Shown here piece after piece: positions 24,480 through 35,850 of a stretch of 64,000 nt of DNA; the stretch's first letter is position 1; every line of letters starts with the position of its first letter. A program made the translations under genes and the position numbers. The notes below the pieces were generated by a model, which was not told where the DNA came from, searched no databases, and was given only the letters and a program-made list of their open reading frames with translations. This DNA comes from Niebla homalea (Eukaryota > Ascomycota > Lecanoromycetes > Lecanorales > Ramalinaceae): positions 496,001 to 560,000 of the forward strand of contig JAHGAU010000018.1 of the NCBI GenBank assembly GCA_019925105.1. Reading direction: 5' to 3'.

Positions 24480-26004
24480 ATCAGCTTCCTCTTGAGCAAT
24501 GAGTCAATATTTTGTGGCTGGAAATGTCGCTGTTTATAGTAGCAATCTTTGCAAAACCCTTCTGCACGGTGTTGCACCCCCTATGGACGTATTCAGTTAT
24601 CAGGTAAACTTGCAGATATGTACTTTATAAGGGGGTCGACAGCGAGAATAGCCTTGCCTGCCGCAGTTGAAGATAACAAGAGCGATTCCGTACTTACGCG
24701 AAATTGCCTTTTTGCTCCGAACGCACAAGATTCGCAGCAGAACCAATCAGAGCCAGTCCTTCACAAGTTACAATGCTCCCCGTCCCTCGCTGCTTTCTAG
24801 CTGTTGCTGAGCGCGCTTCGTATCTAGTATGCGAAGGCTCCATTCCCAACTAAAGAGAGACGTCTGCAGGTCGATATATCGATACCGAACATTGGGACTG
24901 AGATGGGATGGGATGGTATTGAGAGGCGTGGGATAAGCCATCTACCCGCCTTTTTGTCCAGCGGCATCTTATTCGATTTATTAGATCAAGCGTTCATGTG
25001 GCCCCACAGCGTCATTAAGGGACGAGCGAGCGCCCTGATCCGCCGTTCGGCCCGTGAAACGGGCGTTCCAATCATACAACATGGATCGGTCAAAGAAAAG
25101 TCTTTCGCAGTCGGGATCGCAGAGTGGATTATTTACCTCTGTTCGATCGTATCCTGATCTTTCAAATTTTGTTTTTGTGATTGTGCTTTGGCAGCTGATG
25201 GTCCTGGCTGGCGCCGGGCTCCCCTCTCCTTCGCTCTTCTTGCCCTTCACCTTGATCTCGTTCTTTTTCACTCCATCCGCAATTGCAACACTCCAGCTTA
25301 CGACCTTCATTCACTATCGATAGCCTGACCCTGAGAGCCTGGGACTGACTCGCCTCTCCCGGGGGGAGGGGAAAGGGGGGAAGGAACGATCGCCAAAACA
25401 GAGGAAGCATGGCAAGACATGAAAATCACGTACTTGGTTTCGTCCTTGTTGAGTACTCGATCATGTACAATTCTTTCCGCCATCTACTCTGCTTTAAAGT
25501 TCCGATCCCGTTCGGAAAAGATGCACTCTTCCAGAATTAGAGTTACCTCATTTCACAGAGACATATCTGTCATTCGGCCCCAGGCACACAAAATGTTCTC
25601 GCCGCCGCTCTTCTTGGGTTGTTGATCCATGTCGCGCCAGCCTTTTTCCAACTGATGTCAGTTAGAATCAGGACGAGCAAACAGTACCTGTCCGCGAGCT
25701 TCAATTGGGACCAAGTCGGCCCGATTTCTTTCGTCCTTGTCCCTTGCCCGGCGTCTTCCTCCTCCTCGCTCCCGCCTCCTCAGCTTCCTCGGAAATCAAT
25801 ACCTTCAGAGAGGATCAGCTCGGTCCAAGTCATGGCGCAAGTGACTCCGCTACCGCTCTGTTGGCCGCCGTTTCCTCTTCAGGGGTGAACATTTCCTGAG
25901 CCATCGCCGCCACCTAAGACTCCTCGGCCGATTTCATGCAACTGCCCTTGATGCAATGAGACACCAGGCTAGCACAGTGCGCCAGGTTATTTGCTTTGAA
26001 TTGA
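24480..26004. other. Unresolved GC-balanced sequence with exon candidates
   Basis: Several medium open frames overlap on both strands and I cannot choose between them. On the minus strand near 25580-25790 one frame is open for about 69 codons (acidic start SEEEEDAGQG, later WSQLKLADRY). A second frame could use a very short 36-nt intron with a perfect CTAAC branch site. A minus-strand ATG sits near 25903. Another minus frame near 24590-24760 has a Cys pair (DWFCCESC). Transcript data or homologues would be needed to place exons. Confidence 0.4.
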
Positions 26005-27356
26005 TCAGCCAATGGCACTCTGTGCTTTTGGCCAAGACCTATAACGCAAATCCGAGGCCAGGTAGAGACCGAGACGAACGTGCTCTGGTGTTGAACTCTT
26101 TTGGAAAGACACAGCCGGTTGGTGAAAGGCTTGACCTACAAATTCATCCGTCGCATTTGCTGATGCCCCTGCAGAGCAAAGCCCCTTTGTGTAGATGTCA
26201 TTACCGTTCGCCGTTGTCTCTAGGAAGGCATCGTCAAGCTTTCTACGGTCACCTGTCTCACGGGCATACTCTTTATCTAGGCTAGACTTGCTCGCGTCCT
26301 TGCCTCCGCCAGCAGGCCCAGTCACTACGGCATCTCTCCATGCGTCAACAAGGGCGAGTGTGGCATTATCCTGACATGAATTGAAAGGCTGTTGAACGTA
26401 GTCTTCCGTGGGGCTGTGTTCGTTGAGAATCATGGTCGTCCTGTCTGTTGATCGTGTAGGGGACATCATAAGCCTCTGTGGTGACCCTTCGGGCATCTCC
26501 GAATGATCGCTTTTATCAGAGACGCTCTGTTCACTTTCGACCTTGCTCTGGGGTAAAACATTGTGCGTTCGTCCTTCGTTGTCCAGTGAGGGCTTCGGCT
26601 GGCCTGCATCACAGGAGGAAGTTGTATCAACGAATTCACTGTCCGCATAAAGGATTCCCGGGTCAGAGGAGGTGGTCGAGCCGACAGCGTTCCGGTCGAC
26701 AGAGGCTCGATCATTGGGGGCCGTCTGGTTTGGTGGAACTGGTGTGCGTCGTGGCGATAGGTGCGACTGGCTCGGAAATCTTGGGTCGTCGGTGGGAAAA
26801 GGAGCTGGGGATTGGGGTTTGGATCGACGCCCCAGAGGCCAACGCCACTCGAGGTCGCTCCAATACTCGCGCAGAGCGTTGGACTTCCGGTAAAAATGAG
26901 GATACCTAGGGCGAGAACGAGTCAGCGCGAGTGATACAGATATTGCTCAGCGGGAGCTTCACGCAAGAGAGGTTCAGTACGGCACAGCACAGCCAGCTGG
27001 GCTAGCTCCTTCTCTACTCACAGCGAAACGCGCAGACCTATCACCGTAATGATGAAAAAGAGCCAGACAATCGGCACAACCAGCTTGGCTCGCACTCGTT
27101 CCAGCTCATTCGCCCTGTCAGTGCCATCGGCGAAGGGTGCCCCGGGCCAGTAATTGCATATCACATTGATGACGCTGGATGTTCCCTCCATGATCCCGAC
27201 GGGGAGCAAAATATCCGTGATCACACGTGCGAGGTGGGTGAAAACGACCGTGTTCTTCCAAGGATAGCGGGCAATTACTGCGTTCAACAAGATTGCGATC
27301 AACGCTCTCTGAGCGAAAGTTATCGAAACTGCCAATCGGTCCATTGCAACGGCATG
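26005..27356 (-). CDS. 5'-truncated host gene: multi-pass membrane protein with disordered C-terminal tail
   Basis: Two exons join cleanly: 27356-27022 (335 nt) and 26905-26005 (901 nt, TGA stop). The intron is 116 bp with GTGAGT donor, CTGAC branch-like site and CCCTAG acceptor. The joined frame is open for 411 codons. The upstream acceptor TTAATTTTTCAG lies at 27368-27357, so at least one 5' exon is missing. Visible segments: hydrophobic helix about residues 8-29, a second about 38-56, a loop with YWPGAPF near 69-75 and a charged NELERVRAK, a third helix about 92-108 (VVPIVWLFFIITVIGL), then a YPHFYRKSNALREYW juxtamembrane stretch. A long Ser/Pro/Asp-rich tail without clear domains follows. 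The family is not recognised; base composition is normal. A Copia element starts 25 bp upstream, inside the presumed intron, so the gene is probably inactivated unless the intron still splices. Confidence 0.7.
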
Positions 27357-27380
27357 CTGAAAAATTAACCGCGCATTTGT

Positions 27381-27610
27381 TGTGTCAGCCTGGGTGCAGG
27401 CATGGTGGTAAGGTGGTAATGTTGCATGGAGTGTCACTGAGCCGTTATGCGACGGTATCAAGACATTATTATAGCGCGTATAGATATTATTACCTGGCCG
27501 CACAACTTATACCATCCGGGAATTCTATACAGATAATATTATGCTTCCTAAATAGATTATATATATTCTATATATATATTATTTACTTTTATACGTTTAT
27601 ACGTTTAATA
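27381..27610 (+). repeat. Copia 1 left LTR
   Basis: Starts TGTGTCAGCC. The outer 150 bp keep normal composition, while the inner 70 bp are AT-shifted (end reads TTTAATA for CTGACA). Confidence 0.85.
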
Positions 27611-29084
27611 GTTATAAGCCCGGTATTATATATTATTATAATTATTTATTTATTAATTAATTTAAAGGTGTAATTGATTATTTAAAAAAGATTAAATTAA
27701 AATCCTTAAGGTTAATATATTACTTATAAATTAAAAATAAAAAAGGAATTAAAAAGTATAGTAAACTTATTACTTATTATTCCTTTATAGTATTAAGATA
27801 AGCTTATATAAAATTAAGCTTATTACTTTAAAAGATTAAGATTTATAATTTATTATCGTTAAAAATAAAATTGTTAAGTATTACGTTTAGGTATTTATTA
27901 ACTTTATTTTTATAGTAAAATTAATAAACTTAAATAAACCATTAAAAGCAGTATGACTTATTCTTATAGCGGATAAAGCGGTTAATTTAAAGGTATTAAT
28001 AGCCTATAAAAACGATTTATAGGTATAAAAGCTTAAATTAGGAATAAAAAAAGCAATATACGTCCTTTATTAAAATTAACGACTTTATATTTTTAATAGT
28101 TAATAAAACGAACCTTATTTTCCTTAAGGACGTAAATTATTTATGTATTTTTAAAATTAAGCTTATATTTTTAAATTCTATTCGCTTTTTAATAATAAAA
28201 AAAGACTATTATAAAATCATAACGGGACCTAATTCTTATTAAAATGTTAAAGTATAGCTTAATAAGTATGTTTAAGCACTTATAAAAGTTGAAAGTAATA
28301 ATATTCTTAAAGTACTTAATACGGGTATACCGTAAGTTTATAAACGTAATTAAAAAACAGGCTTTTATATTATTATAGATTATAAATTCGGTATAAAAAA
28401 TTTAACCGACTTCTTAATCGCTTTTATTAATCTTAAAAAGTAATTTCGAAATTATATTCAATATAATAATCTAAAGAAATCGACTTTATTTTATCCAGCC
28501 TTTATTATTAATGAAAATTAAAATAAAATTAAGAAAAACAAAAAGCTTATATTTAAAAGTAAAAATATTAAGTTAAAAGAATACCCTTATAGTAATAAAT
28601 ATTAATTTAACGAATATAATTGCCTATATACAGATTAACTTAACCGATTTAATAACTTTAAATCCAATCCTATAATTAAGAAGCGAATAAATAATAAACT
28701 TAAAGATATTAAAATAAAATAAAAATTAATTAAGTTCTTAAGAAATATAAAACTTTAAATTTAAATAAAATAGTTTATTTATACCGGGTTTAAAATAATA
28801 ATTATTATAGATTCTAAATTATAACTTAAGCTTTTATATTTATACTAAAATAATAAAAAATCGGTTTATTAAAGTAATAAATAAAAAGAACGATATTATT
28901 ATCTTTAATAATAGTAACCTTAAAGTTAATACTTATAAAAAAATCAAAATAAATGTCGATACCCCTAAAGGTAATAGCTTTATTATATTTTATAACGTTA
29001 CGTATATACCTGACTTTATAGTTAACGTTATATTTAATATTATTTTTATAAATAAAAGTATTTATTTTAATACTTAACGTTATT

Positions 29085-29145
29085 ACCTTTATAATAATAA
29101 ATAGATAATAATAATAAATAGATAATAATAATAAATAGATAAGAA
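29085..29145. repeat. Short tandem repeat, TAATAATAAATAGATAA
   Basis: About three copies of a 17-bp unit within the Copia 1 remnant. Confidence 0.8.
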
Positions 29146-30181
29146 TATTGGTTAAAAGGTTAATAAATATTATATACTTAAAAATAATATTAAGTAAAAT
29201 GACTTTATATTTATAATTAATAAATTTATTCTTAAATTAATAATTATAAATTAATAATATTAATTTTTATATACCTTATTAATAAAGTAATTTAATATTT
29301 ACCGTAAATAATTGAAGCGATAAAGATTATTAATAATATTAAAGCTTTAAATATAAATAAATATAAAAATTATATATTATTAAAAGCTTATTAAATTATA
29401 TTAAAATCCTTATATAAAGTAAAAATATTAATAAAGTTTTTCTTTTAAATTACTTATAATTTTATATAAATAAATATAATAATAAATTAAAATTAATAAA
29501 TAATATAAATTATTTACTTTCAAAATAATTTTTAAATAATATATATTTATAAACATAAGTTTAAAATAATAAATATTTTATAAAAAATTAATAAAATAAT
29601 TAAAATATAATATTATTATAATATAGCCTTTATTTAATTAAATAAAAAAAGATTTTTAAGATTTAAATTCAATAATTTTATTAATAAACTTAATATCACC
29701 TTTAAATTATTGATATTATATACCGTAATATAAAACGGTTATTTAAAATAAAAAAATAATTTATTAATTATAAAAATAAAAGTTATAAAATTATAAGTAA
29801 AATTTTTTAAACTTTATAATTATAAATTATATAAATAACTGGTTTCCTTATAAATTAAACTTTAATAAGAAAGTATTTATAAATAATATTATTTAAAAAG
29901 ATTATTAACTTAAAGTTAAACCTTTAATACTTTAAATAATATAGTTATAAAGTTTATTTACTTAATAAATCGATATTTAAAAAAAAGAAATTAATAATAA
30001 GAATATATATTAATTTCTTTATTAATTACGATAATATTAATATTTATAATATTTAAATACTTAATTAAAAGCAAGTAATTTATATAAAGGACGTTTTCTT
30101 TAAAGAGAATAAGTTTTATAAAACCGATAAGATCGACTTGATTTAACTTAAAAAAAGTTGTTCCTTTATTTAATTAATATC

Positions 30182-30338
30182 TGTCAGGGACTCAGCAGAG
30201 CTGATCCATGCCGCGGAACGGGTTCCGTATTGCTTGGCACCCGCACTCGTACTGTATAGAGCTTATTATTACCACTATATTTAGATAGATTATTATTTAT
30301 ACTTTACATTATTTATATATTTTACTAAGGCTCTTATA
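30182..30338 (+). repeat. Left LTR of nested gag-only element
   Basis: 157 bp; the first 80 bp are GC-balanced, including GCTTGGCACCCGC at 30232-30244, and the last 70 bp are AT-shifted. Confidence 0.9.
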
Positions 30339-30639
30339 ATTTGGTAACAATAGCGAGTCGATTATCTCATAATACTTATTATTAGGTAATACTAAAGACG
30401 TATACTTTAAATAACGAGTAAACGCGGTAGTAATACCGAGAGTTTCTTTATTAATAGATCCTTTAATTAGGAATCTAACCTTTACTTATCTTTTATTTAT
30501 TTACTCTATTTATCTTATCTTATCTCTTAAACGTAATTATAGGTAATAAACGTTATTATTTAAGGTACGCTTTAACGTTTTTATTAATTAAAGTTAATCA
30601 ACGGGCTTTTATTAAGACGGAGTATAATATAAAGGCCGC

Positions 30640-32150
30640 AAAATAAATAAATATTAAAAACGAAATACTTAAGGATAAGCTTATTCCATTACTACCCTTA
30701 AGTTCATCCCTAGAATCCATATTTACTAATATTAATACTATTGGTATAATGTAAATTAATATAAATGAAGAATATTTCTAAAGGTTAATAACTTCCATCC
30801 AAATTATACTTATAGTTGTAGTACCCAGGGCCGATACCCTTAAATTTAAGCTTAAAAATATTGGCTTCTTTAATCCCGATAATAATAATATTAAGCCGGT
30901 AATATATACCGTTAACGGCTTAAAGATTTATTATAACGTTTTCAACTTTATATAACATCTCAGAATTAAAAAGGTTAATCAATAATATATCGATTAATAC
31001 TTATAAGGAAAAGCTAAAAAGTAATATATAAATAAACTTTATATAATACTTAAAGCCCGAATATATACTAACTTTAATCTCTGGATTAATAAGCTTAAGA
31101 AAAGGTTTAAGGAATTACTTATAATAGCTACTCCGGGAAGCGGGACGGGATATATCCCATGGGATAGGGACGGGATAGGGACGGGATAGGGATGGGACGG
31201 GATGAAGTGAATAGAATCCCATCCCGCACTAATACGGGATGGGACGGGATGGGATCGGGATATGCCAAGATCCCGGTGGCGGATAAGATAAGGGAAAATC
31301 TGGCCAAAACAGTGAATTAAGGGGTAAAAAAGGGTGATTATCACAAAGATTTTTTTGGTGGTTTATCGATAACCGGAATAACCATTTTATAATCACCCTT
31401 TTTTTACCCCTTAATTCACTGTTTTAGCCATACCCCTTTTTTACCCCGCGTCTTGGCGGGATCTTGGCATATCCCGATCCCATCCCGCCGGGATAGGGAT
31501 AGGATGGGATAAGTGAATCAAAAAACCGTCCCATCCCGTCCCGCTTCCCGGAATAATAGCCCTTTAAAAGCTTAAATTACTCCGTTGTATTATTAATGAT
31601 ATTTATGCCCGTAAAGACCTTAAGGAGTATATTTAAAAAATTATTACTTTTAATAAGCATACTTTAAGCCTTTCGGTTAAAGTTAATTAAATAATAATTA
31701 TTTATAATTATTTTAACGTTTATTTCCGGACGTAACTTTTTATATTTATAATTATTATAATAATTACGGATCTTATTTAATAGATTAACGACGTTAAACA
31801 TAATTAGTTTAATATATATAAGCTGTACTTATACTTATTAACGCGTTTATTCAATAATTTATAATAATAAGACCATTAATAAAACCGTTAATAAAATTAT
31901 TAAGAACATTAATAAGGCTTTTAATACCCTTATTATAATTCTAAAAAAAAGGAAAAATATAAGTTAAACCCTCGCCCTTAAAAAGGAGGTCTTTATTAGT
32001 ACGTTAAGAAAAAGGAGGAGTAAAAGTAAGTATATTATATAAATAACGATAATAATATCGAATTAAACGATAATAACGATAATAATGAAAATGAAGTATT
32101 TTTTATAAGGTTTATTATAATCTTTAAAGAACCTGTATTTAAATTACTTA
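30640..32150 (+). pseudogene. Gag-like protein remnant (interrupted by foldback element)
   Basis: The plus-strand reading of 30840-31120 gives KNIGFFNPDNNNIKPVIYTV, then GLKIYYNVFNFI-stop-HLRIKK. GKAKK-stop-YINKLYIILKA and NFNLWINKLKKRFKE follow. This matches the layout of Gag-like proteins abundant in fungal genomes: an IGFF/YFDP block, a Y-x-V-F-x-F-I helix, a G-x-A-x-x-W-Y block and a LW...L..RF block. After the inserted foldback element the frame continues into a Gln/Asn-rich, then Lys-rich tail near 31860-32100. It is disabled by RIP stops. Confidence 0.65.
31129..31552. mobile_element. GC-rich foldback/MITE-like element, copy 2
   Basis: 424 bp between perfect 8-bp direct repeats ATAATAGC (31121-31128, 31553-31560). 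Terminal inverted repeats are TCCGGGAAGCGGGACGGGA at the left and its complement at the right. Long, nearly perfect inner arms pair 31306-31344 with 31387-31427. The arms contain arrays of GGGACGGGATAGG. The centre carries ATCGATAACCGGAATAA, as in the element at 938-1430. An 8-bp duplication suits hAT-like mobilisation, but no transposase is present. It is inserted in the gag remnant of the nested LTR element and is not RIP-degraded. Confidence 0.85.
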
Positions 32151-32651
32151 CGATAACGCTAGAGTAAAGCCGTAACGTTATAATACCTATATTTATTAAC
32201 TAATAATACTCTATCTAATTATTATATAAATTATATATAGTAATTACGAGTTAATATTGTATTTATTTTAATAAATTCCCCTCCCGTAATATATTATATT
32301 AATACCTTTAGGAAGCTTATTATTATAAATATTAATAAGTCGATTACGGATAACCCGTTAATACCTAAATTAATAATATTTCGGAGATTATATATTTAAG
32401 CGATTTAACTTAATCGTAATATTTAAATCTACGATTATTTCCCGGGTGCGATTACGATAATACCCGGGTCGATTTTTTTCAACTTATTCGTTTTACCGTA
32501 CGGTACCCAGTAATAACCACTTTACCGGATTACCTACGCCTTTGCTCGGCGCTGGAATAGGCCTATATAAGGCCCCGGAACCCCTTAATATATACACTTT
32601 TTGTTATTATTATTGTTTATAGGGTATAAGCCTTTTTTATAAGTGGTAAAT

Positions 32652-32808
32652 TATTAGGGACTCAGCAGAGCTAATCTATACCGCGGAACGGGTTCCGTAT
32701 TACTTGGTATCCGCATTTATACTATATATAGCTTATTACCACCACTATACTCAGATAGATCATCATTCATACTTTACATTATCCATACATTTTACTAGGG
32801 CTCTCACA
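32652..32808 (+). repeat. Right LTR of nested gag-only element
   Basis: 157 bp; starts TATTAGGGA (from TGTCAGGGA) with the core mutated to ACTTGGTATCCGC, and ends unmutated CTCTCACA. Confidence 0.9.
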
Positions 32809-35251
32809 ATATCCCAAAAATAAATATATTTTATATTATTATTAAATTATTATTAAATAACGAAAAAAAGGAGGAATTCATAAATAATACTACTAGCCTT
32901 ATATAAAAGGGAAAAAGAAAAGAATAATAAGAAAATTATTTATCCTTACCGACTTTAATATTAATAAACTATAATATAGTATTTAAGAATAATGACGGAG
33001 AAGGTAACGGTGACGGTAATAATAATGGTAATGGTAACGGTGATAGACCACCAACTTTATTATTAAATCTACCATTTATATTACCAGCTTTATCTACTTT
33101 AAAGCCAAAAAAGATAATAATAAATTTAACTTTAATATAAACAATATTATTCAAGGAAAAAAAGCTATAAAAGGTATAAAGAAAGTAAGTTATACTATAG
33201 TTTTTACTTTAATTATAAATAAATTAAAGCTATTATATTATATAGTATTTAGTGCTTTCCTGTTATTTTATAAGCTATATAAAAAGAAAATGATACTGTT
33301 TTTACTTCTATTAAAGTTATTAATAAAGATAGGCTTACTTTACCGTAATACCCTATTTACCGAATTAAAATATTATAGTTATATATTAAAATACCTATGT
33401 ATTACGGGTTTTAAGTTAGTAATCAAAGTAAAGTTTAAAGCTCTTAAAGAGAAAAGTATATAGAAAAAGATTTTACTTACATATATTAAAAAAGGGGATA
33501 AAATATTAATATTTATTATTTAAGTATTTAAATATAAATTTAACGATAAAAAAAATATAAAACGAGGCTTTATATAAAGGGTAATTTATAAAACACCGAT
33601 TAAGATATATTTACCGCTTTTTTAATAATTAAGGTTCTTAAGGTACTTATAGTTATAATGACCGTATTCGATTTAAATATAAGATAATAAAACGCCATTA
33701 ATACGTTTATTAATAATAAAATAAACGAACTTATATATATTATATCATTAAAAGGGTATAAAAATAAAGGTTTATTCCTTTTATTTTAAACTTTATATAA
33801 GCTTAAATAATTACCGGCTTTATAGTTTAAAAATCTCTTAAAAACCCTTACGGATTTAAATTTAAAATAAGTCCCGGAAATCAAATACTTCTTTATTAAT
33901 AATTATATAATGGTTTTCTTCTTTATAAATAATATCGTCGTTATTGATAATAATAAATATAATTAAAAAGTAAATAACTTTTAAAGTAAATTCTTTAAGA
34001 TTTAGAAAATAAAAAACCTAAATAAAATAAAGTAGTTTTTAAAAATAAGGATAATATGAAATTAATTAAGTTAAGGAATCCGTTTATATTAAGATAATTA
34101 TATTAATAAGCTTACGGGGAAATTCAATATTATAATAAATCATACTTTTAAAGTACCTTTACGGGATACCGAAGCTTTTATTAAAAATAGCGGATAAACT
34201 TTACCTTAAGAAATTTATATATATTAATAGTTTATTAACTTTATTAACTTTATAGCCGTTACTATTTAGACGGATATTATATACTTAATATTTAGTTATT
34301 TAAGTTCCTTATAAATCCGTTAAAATAATACTTAGAAGTAATTATAAAAATATTATATTACCTTATATATATTAAGTATTATATTATCGTATATAACGGG
34401 AAAATTATTAACCTATATACCGTTTTTATAATATCCTTAAATACGTTATTTATTAACGATCTTAAACTACAATATAACTTATAAAGCTACGTTTTTAAGC
34501 TTTTTAAAAGCTTAATCAATTAAAAAATAATAAAGTAAAAGACGGTAATAATAAGTTATATTCAAGTTAAGCTCTTCGGCCTTACCTTTATAACAAAAGA
34601 GCTTATATAATAAAACTGTTTTTTTTAATTTATTATATTAAATTTATCGTATTTATTAAAGATTAAATATAATAAAACTTAAACGATCCCTATAGTTTAA
34701 AAGTTAAACTTATAGTTTATAATAAAGATATTAACGGACGGCTTTATAAAGCTTTTACTATTATAAAAATATAAAAAATTCATAAAACTTTTAAGACTTA
34801 AAAACGATAAACCTTAAAACCCCGTATTATAATATAACTTAATAAAACTTTAATAACGTCGTTTTTAAGAAGTTTAACTCTTAAAAATTTATAACTATAA
34901 ACTAAATATATAATAATCTTTCCGGGTTCATTTATTTTTACGATTATATTAATTTCGACTTTTCTTAACGTATACTTAATAATAATTATTTAATAAGATT
35001 ATTTAAGTTAATATTTAAAGTTCAATCGAATATATATAAAACTCCGGAATAACTTAAAATATAAAAACCTTATTATTATTATTACTCTTAAGGTTACCGA
35101 TTTTTCTTAATTTTTCAATTTTTCAAACTTTAAATTTAAGATGTATTTTTTATTTATAATATTTACGATATATTAGTAATCAAAAAATAACCATAATAAG
35201 GGCATCTAGGATCTATATTATTATTATAATAATATTACGATTTTAAGGGGG

Positions 35252-35473
35252 TATATTAACTTAGGTATAGGTATAATAGTAATATTATATAAAGTGTTAT
35301 CAAGTTATTATACGAGGGTACCAAGATATTATTATAACGCGTATAGATATTATTATTTAGCCGTATAACTTATATTATCCGGAAATTTTATGTAAATAGT
35401 ATTATACTTCCTAGATAGATTATATGTAATCCATATATATATCATCCACTCTTATGCGTCTATGCGTCTGACA
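35252..35473 (+). repeat. Copia 1 right LTR
   Basis: Starts TATATTAACTTAGG, a transition-only version of the left LTR start, and ends GCGTCTGACA unmutated. The RIP gradient is therefore the mirror image of the left LTR. Confidence 0.85.
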
Positions 35474-35612
35474 TATTGTATCTGTCTCTCATCACCGAAA
35501 TAAGCTGGCAATTCTTGGCGCCAATTATATCGACCCTTTAGCGTGTCGAAGATGTTTATTGTTCCTTAGCACTCAAAAGTCCGCGCGGAACCCTTGGTTT
35601 TTGATATACGAT
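35474..35612. other. GC-balanced remnant next to Copia 1, possible upstream part of the truncated host gene
   Basis: Composition like the gene island. On the minus strand a short open stretch just before a GTGATG donor-like site reads VDIIGAKNCQLIS. If the Copia element were removed, this would be joined to the TTAATTTTTCAG acceptor by an intron of about 45 bp. The donor is not the consensus and the Copia flanks lack a clear duplication, so the link is tentative. Confidence 0.3.
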
Positions 35613-35639
35613 TATTATAAAAATTATTAACATTTTTAC

Positions 35640-35850
35640 GCCGTTCTTTAATATATTAAGAAAACGGGGATTATACTATAACACCAAAAGCATATATATG
35701 AAGGGCAACATCCATAGTATTAATAAAGGGCCACAGCTTATATATAAAGTGGTGATCTATTTAATAAATAAATGTCCTATATAATACATAATCCAATTCT
35801 TTTTTTATATGCTTTTTAAAAACCTTAAGTAACTTTATTATTATATTCTT
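35640..35850. repeat. Dispersed repeat R2, copy 1
   Basis: Aligns with 58775-58980: AAAACGGGGATTATACTATAA near 35661 against AAAACGGGGATGATACTATAA, then ATTAATAAAGGGC and CCTATATAATA followed by ATCCAATTC. It may be an old solo LTR, but target duplications are not clear. Confidence 0.6.

Larger units (their letters stand above)
23880..27380. other. GC-balanced gene island in RIP-degraded DNA
   Basis: About 3.5 kb with ordinary base composition and no RIP-like stop enrichment, bordered on the left by AT-rich DNA and on the right by the LTR of a Copia element starting at 27381. It holds one convincing two-exon gene fragment at its right end and less certain exon candidates elsewhere. A 139-bp GC-balanced remnant beyond the Copia element (35474-35612) may be the continuation of the island. 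Confidence 0.8.
30182..32808 (+). mobile_element. Gag-only LTR retrotransposon nested in Copia 1
   Basis: Two 157-bp LTRs (30182-30338, 32652-32808) and a perfect 5-bp target duplication ATATC (30177-30181, 32809-32813). The left LTR starts TGTCAGGGACTCAGC; the right ends GGGCTCTCACA. Just inside the left LTR, TTGGTAACAATAGCGAG looks like a tRNA primer site. Without the nested foldback element it is about 2.2 kb, too short for pol. The plus-strand internal reading gives a Gag-like protein. Confidence 0.9.
28560..34900 (+). pseudogene. Copia 1 gag-pol remnant (interrupted)
   Basis: Polyprotein remnant read on the plus strand. Gag zinc knuckle near 28600 has three of its Cys codons turned to Tyr/Ser. 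Next come the protease area near 28780 (YTGFK...IIIDSK) and the integrase core near 29300-30170. The rest of integrase follows after the nested element, from 32814. The RT palm at 33600-33960 has the layout of the Copia VDDI box and ALYGLKQ-type upstream block (read LYISLNN). Catalytic VDD reads INN. Numerous TAA/TAG codons stand for Gln or Trp. Confidence 0.8.
27381..35473 (+). mobile_element. Ty1/Copia retrotransposon 1, RIP-mutated, carrying a nested element
   Basis: LTRs at 27381-27610 (230 bp) and 35252-35473 (222 bp; the 8-bp difference is a GGTAAGGT duplication in the left copy) differ almost only by transitions. GTTATAAGCCCGG after the left LTR fits a RIP form of a primer site complementary to the anticodon arm of initiator tRNA-Met. 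A polypurine tract (TTAAGGGGG) abuts the right LTR. Without the nested element (30182-32808) it is about 5.5 kb, the usual Copia size. The plus frame shows a CCHC zinc knuckle (read YPYSNKY...FNEYNC) near 28576-28625, integrase before and after the nested insertion, RT with FFFINNIVVI near 33913-33940 and RNase H toward 34900. The 5-bp flanks TTTGT and TATTG do not match. Confidence 0.9.

Noticed and set aside
25054..25410. Overlapping frames on both strands (82-109 codons)
   Set aside because: Mutually exclusive, low complexity and without splice or domain support; left as unresolved sequence.
25640..25680. A 36-nt minus-strand intron with perfect CTAAC branch
   Set aside because: Shorter than usual fungal introns and the surrounding frame choice is not constrained; noted but not used to build a gene.
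27432..27610. Shorter placement of the Copia 1 left LTR, starting TGTCACTGAG
   Set aside because: Similarity with the right LTR continues outward to TGTGTCAGCC at 27381, next to the polypurine tract on the other side.
31039..31344. 101-codon minus-strand frame rich in Pro/Ser/His
   Set aside because: Reads through the repetitive GGGACGGG arms of the foldback element.
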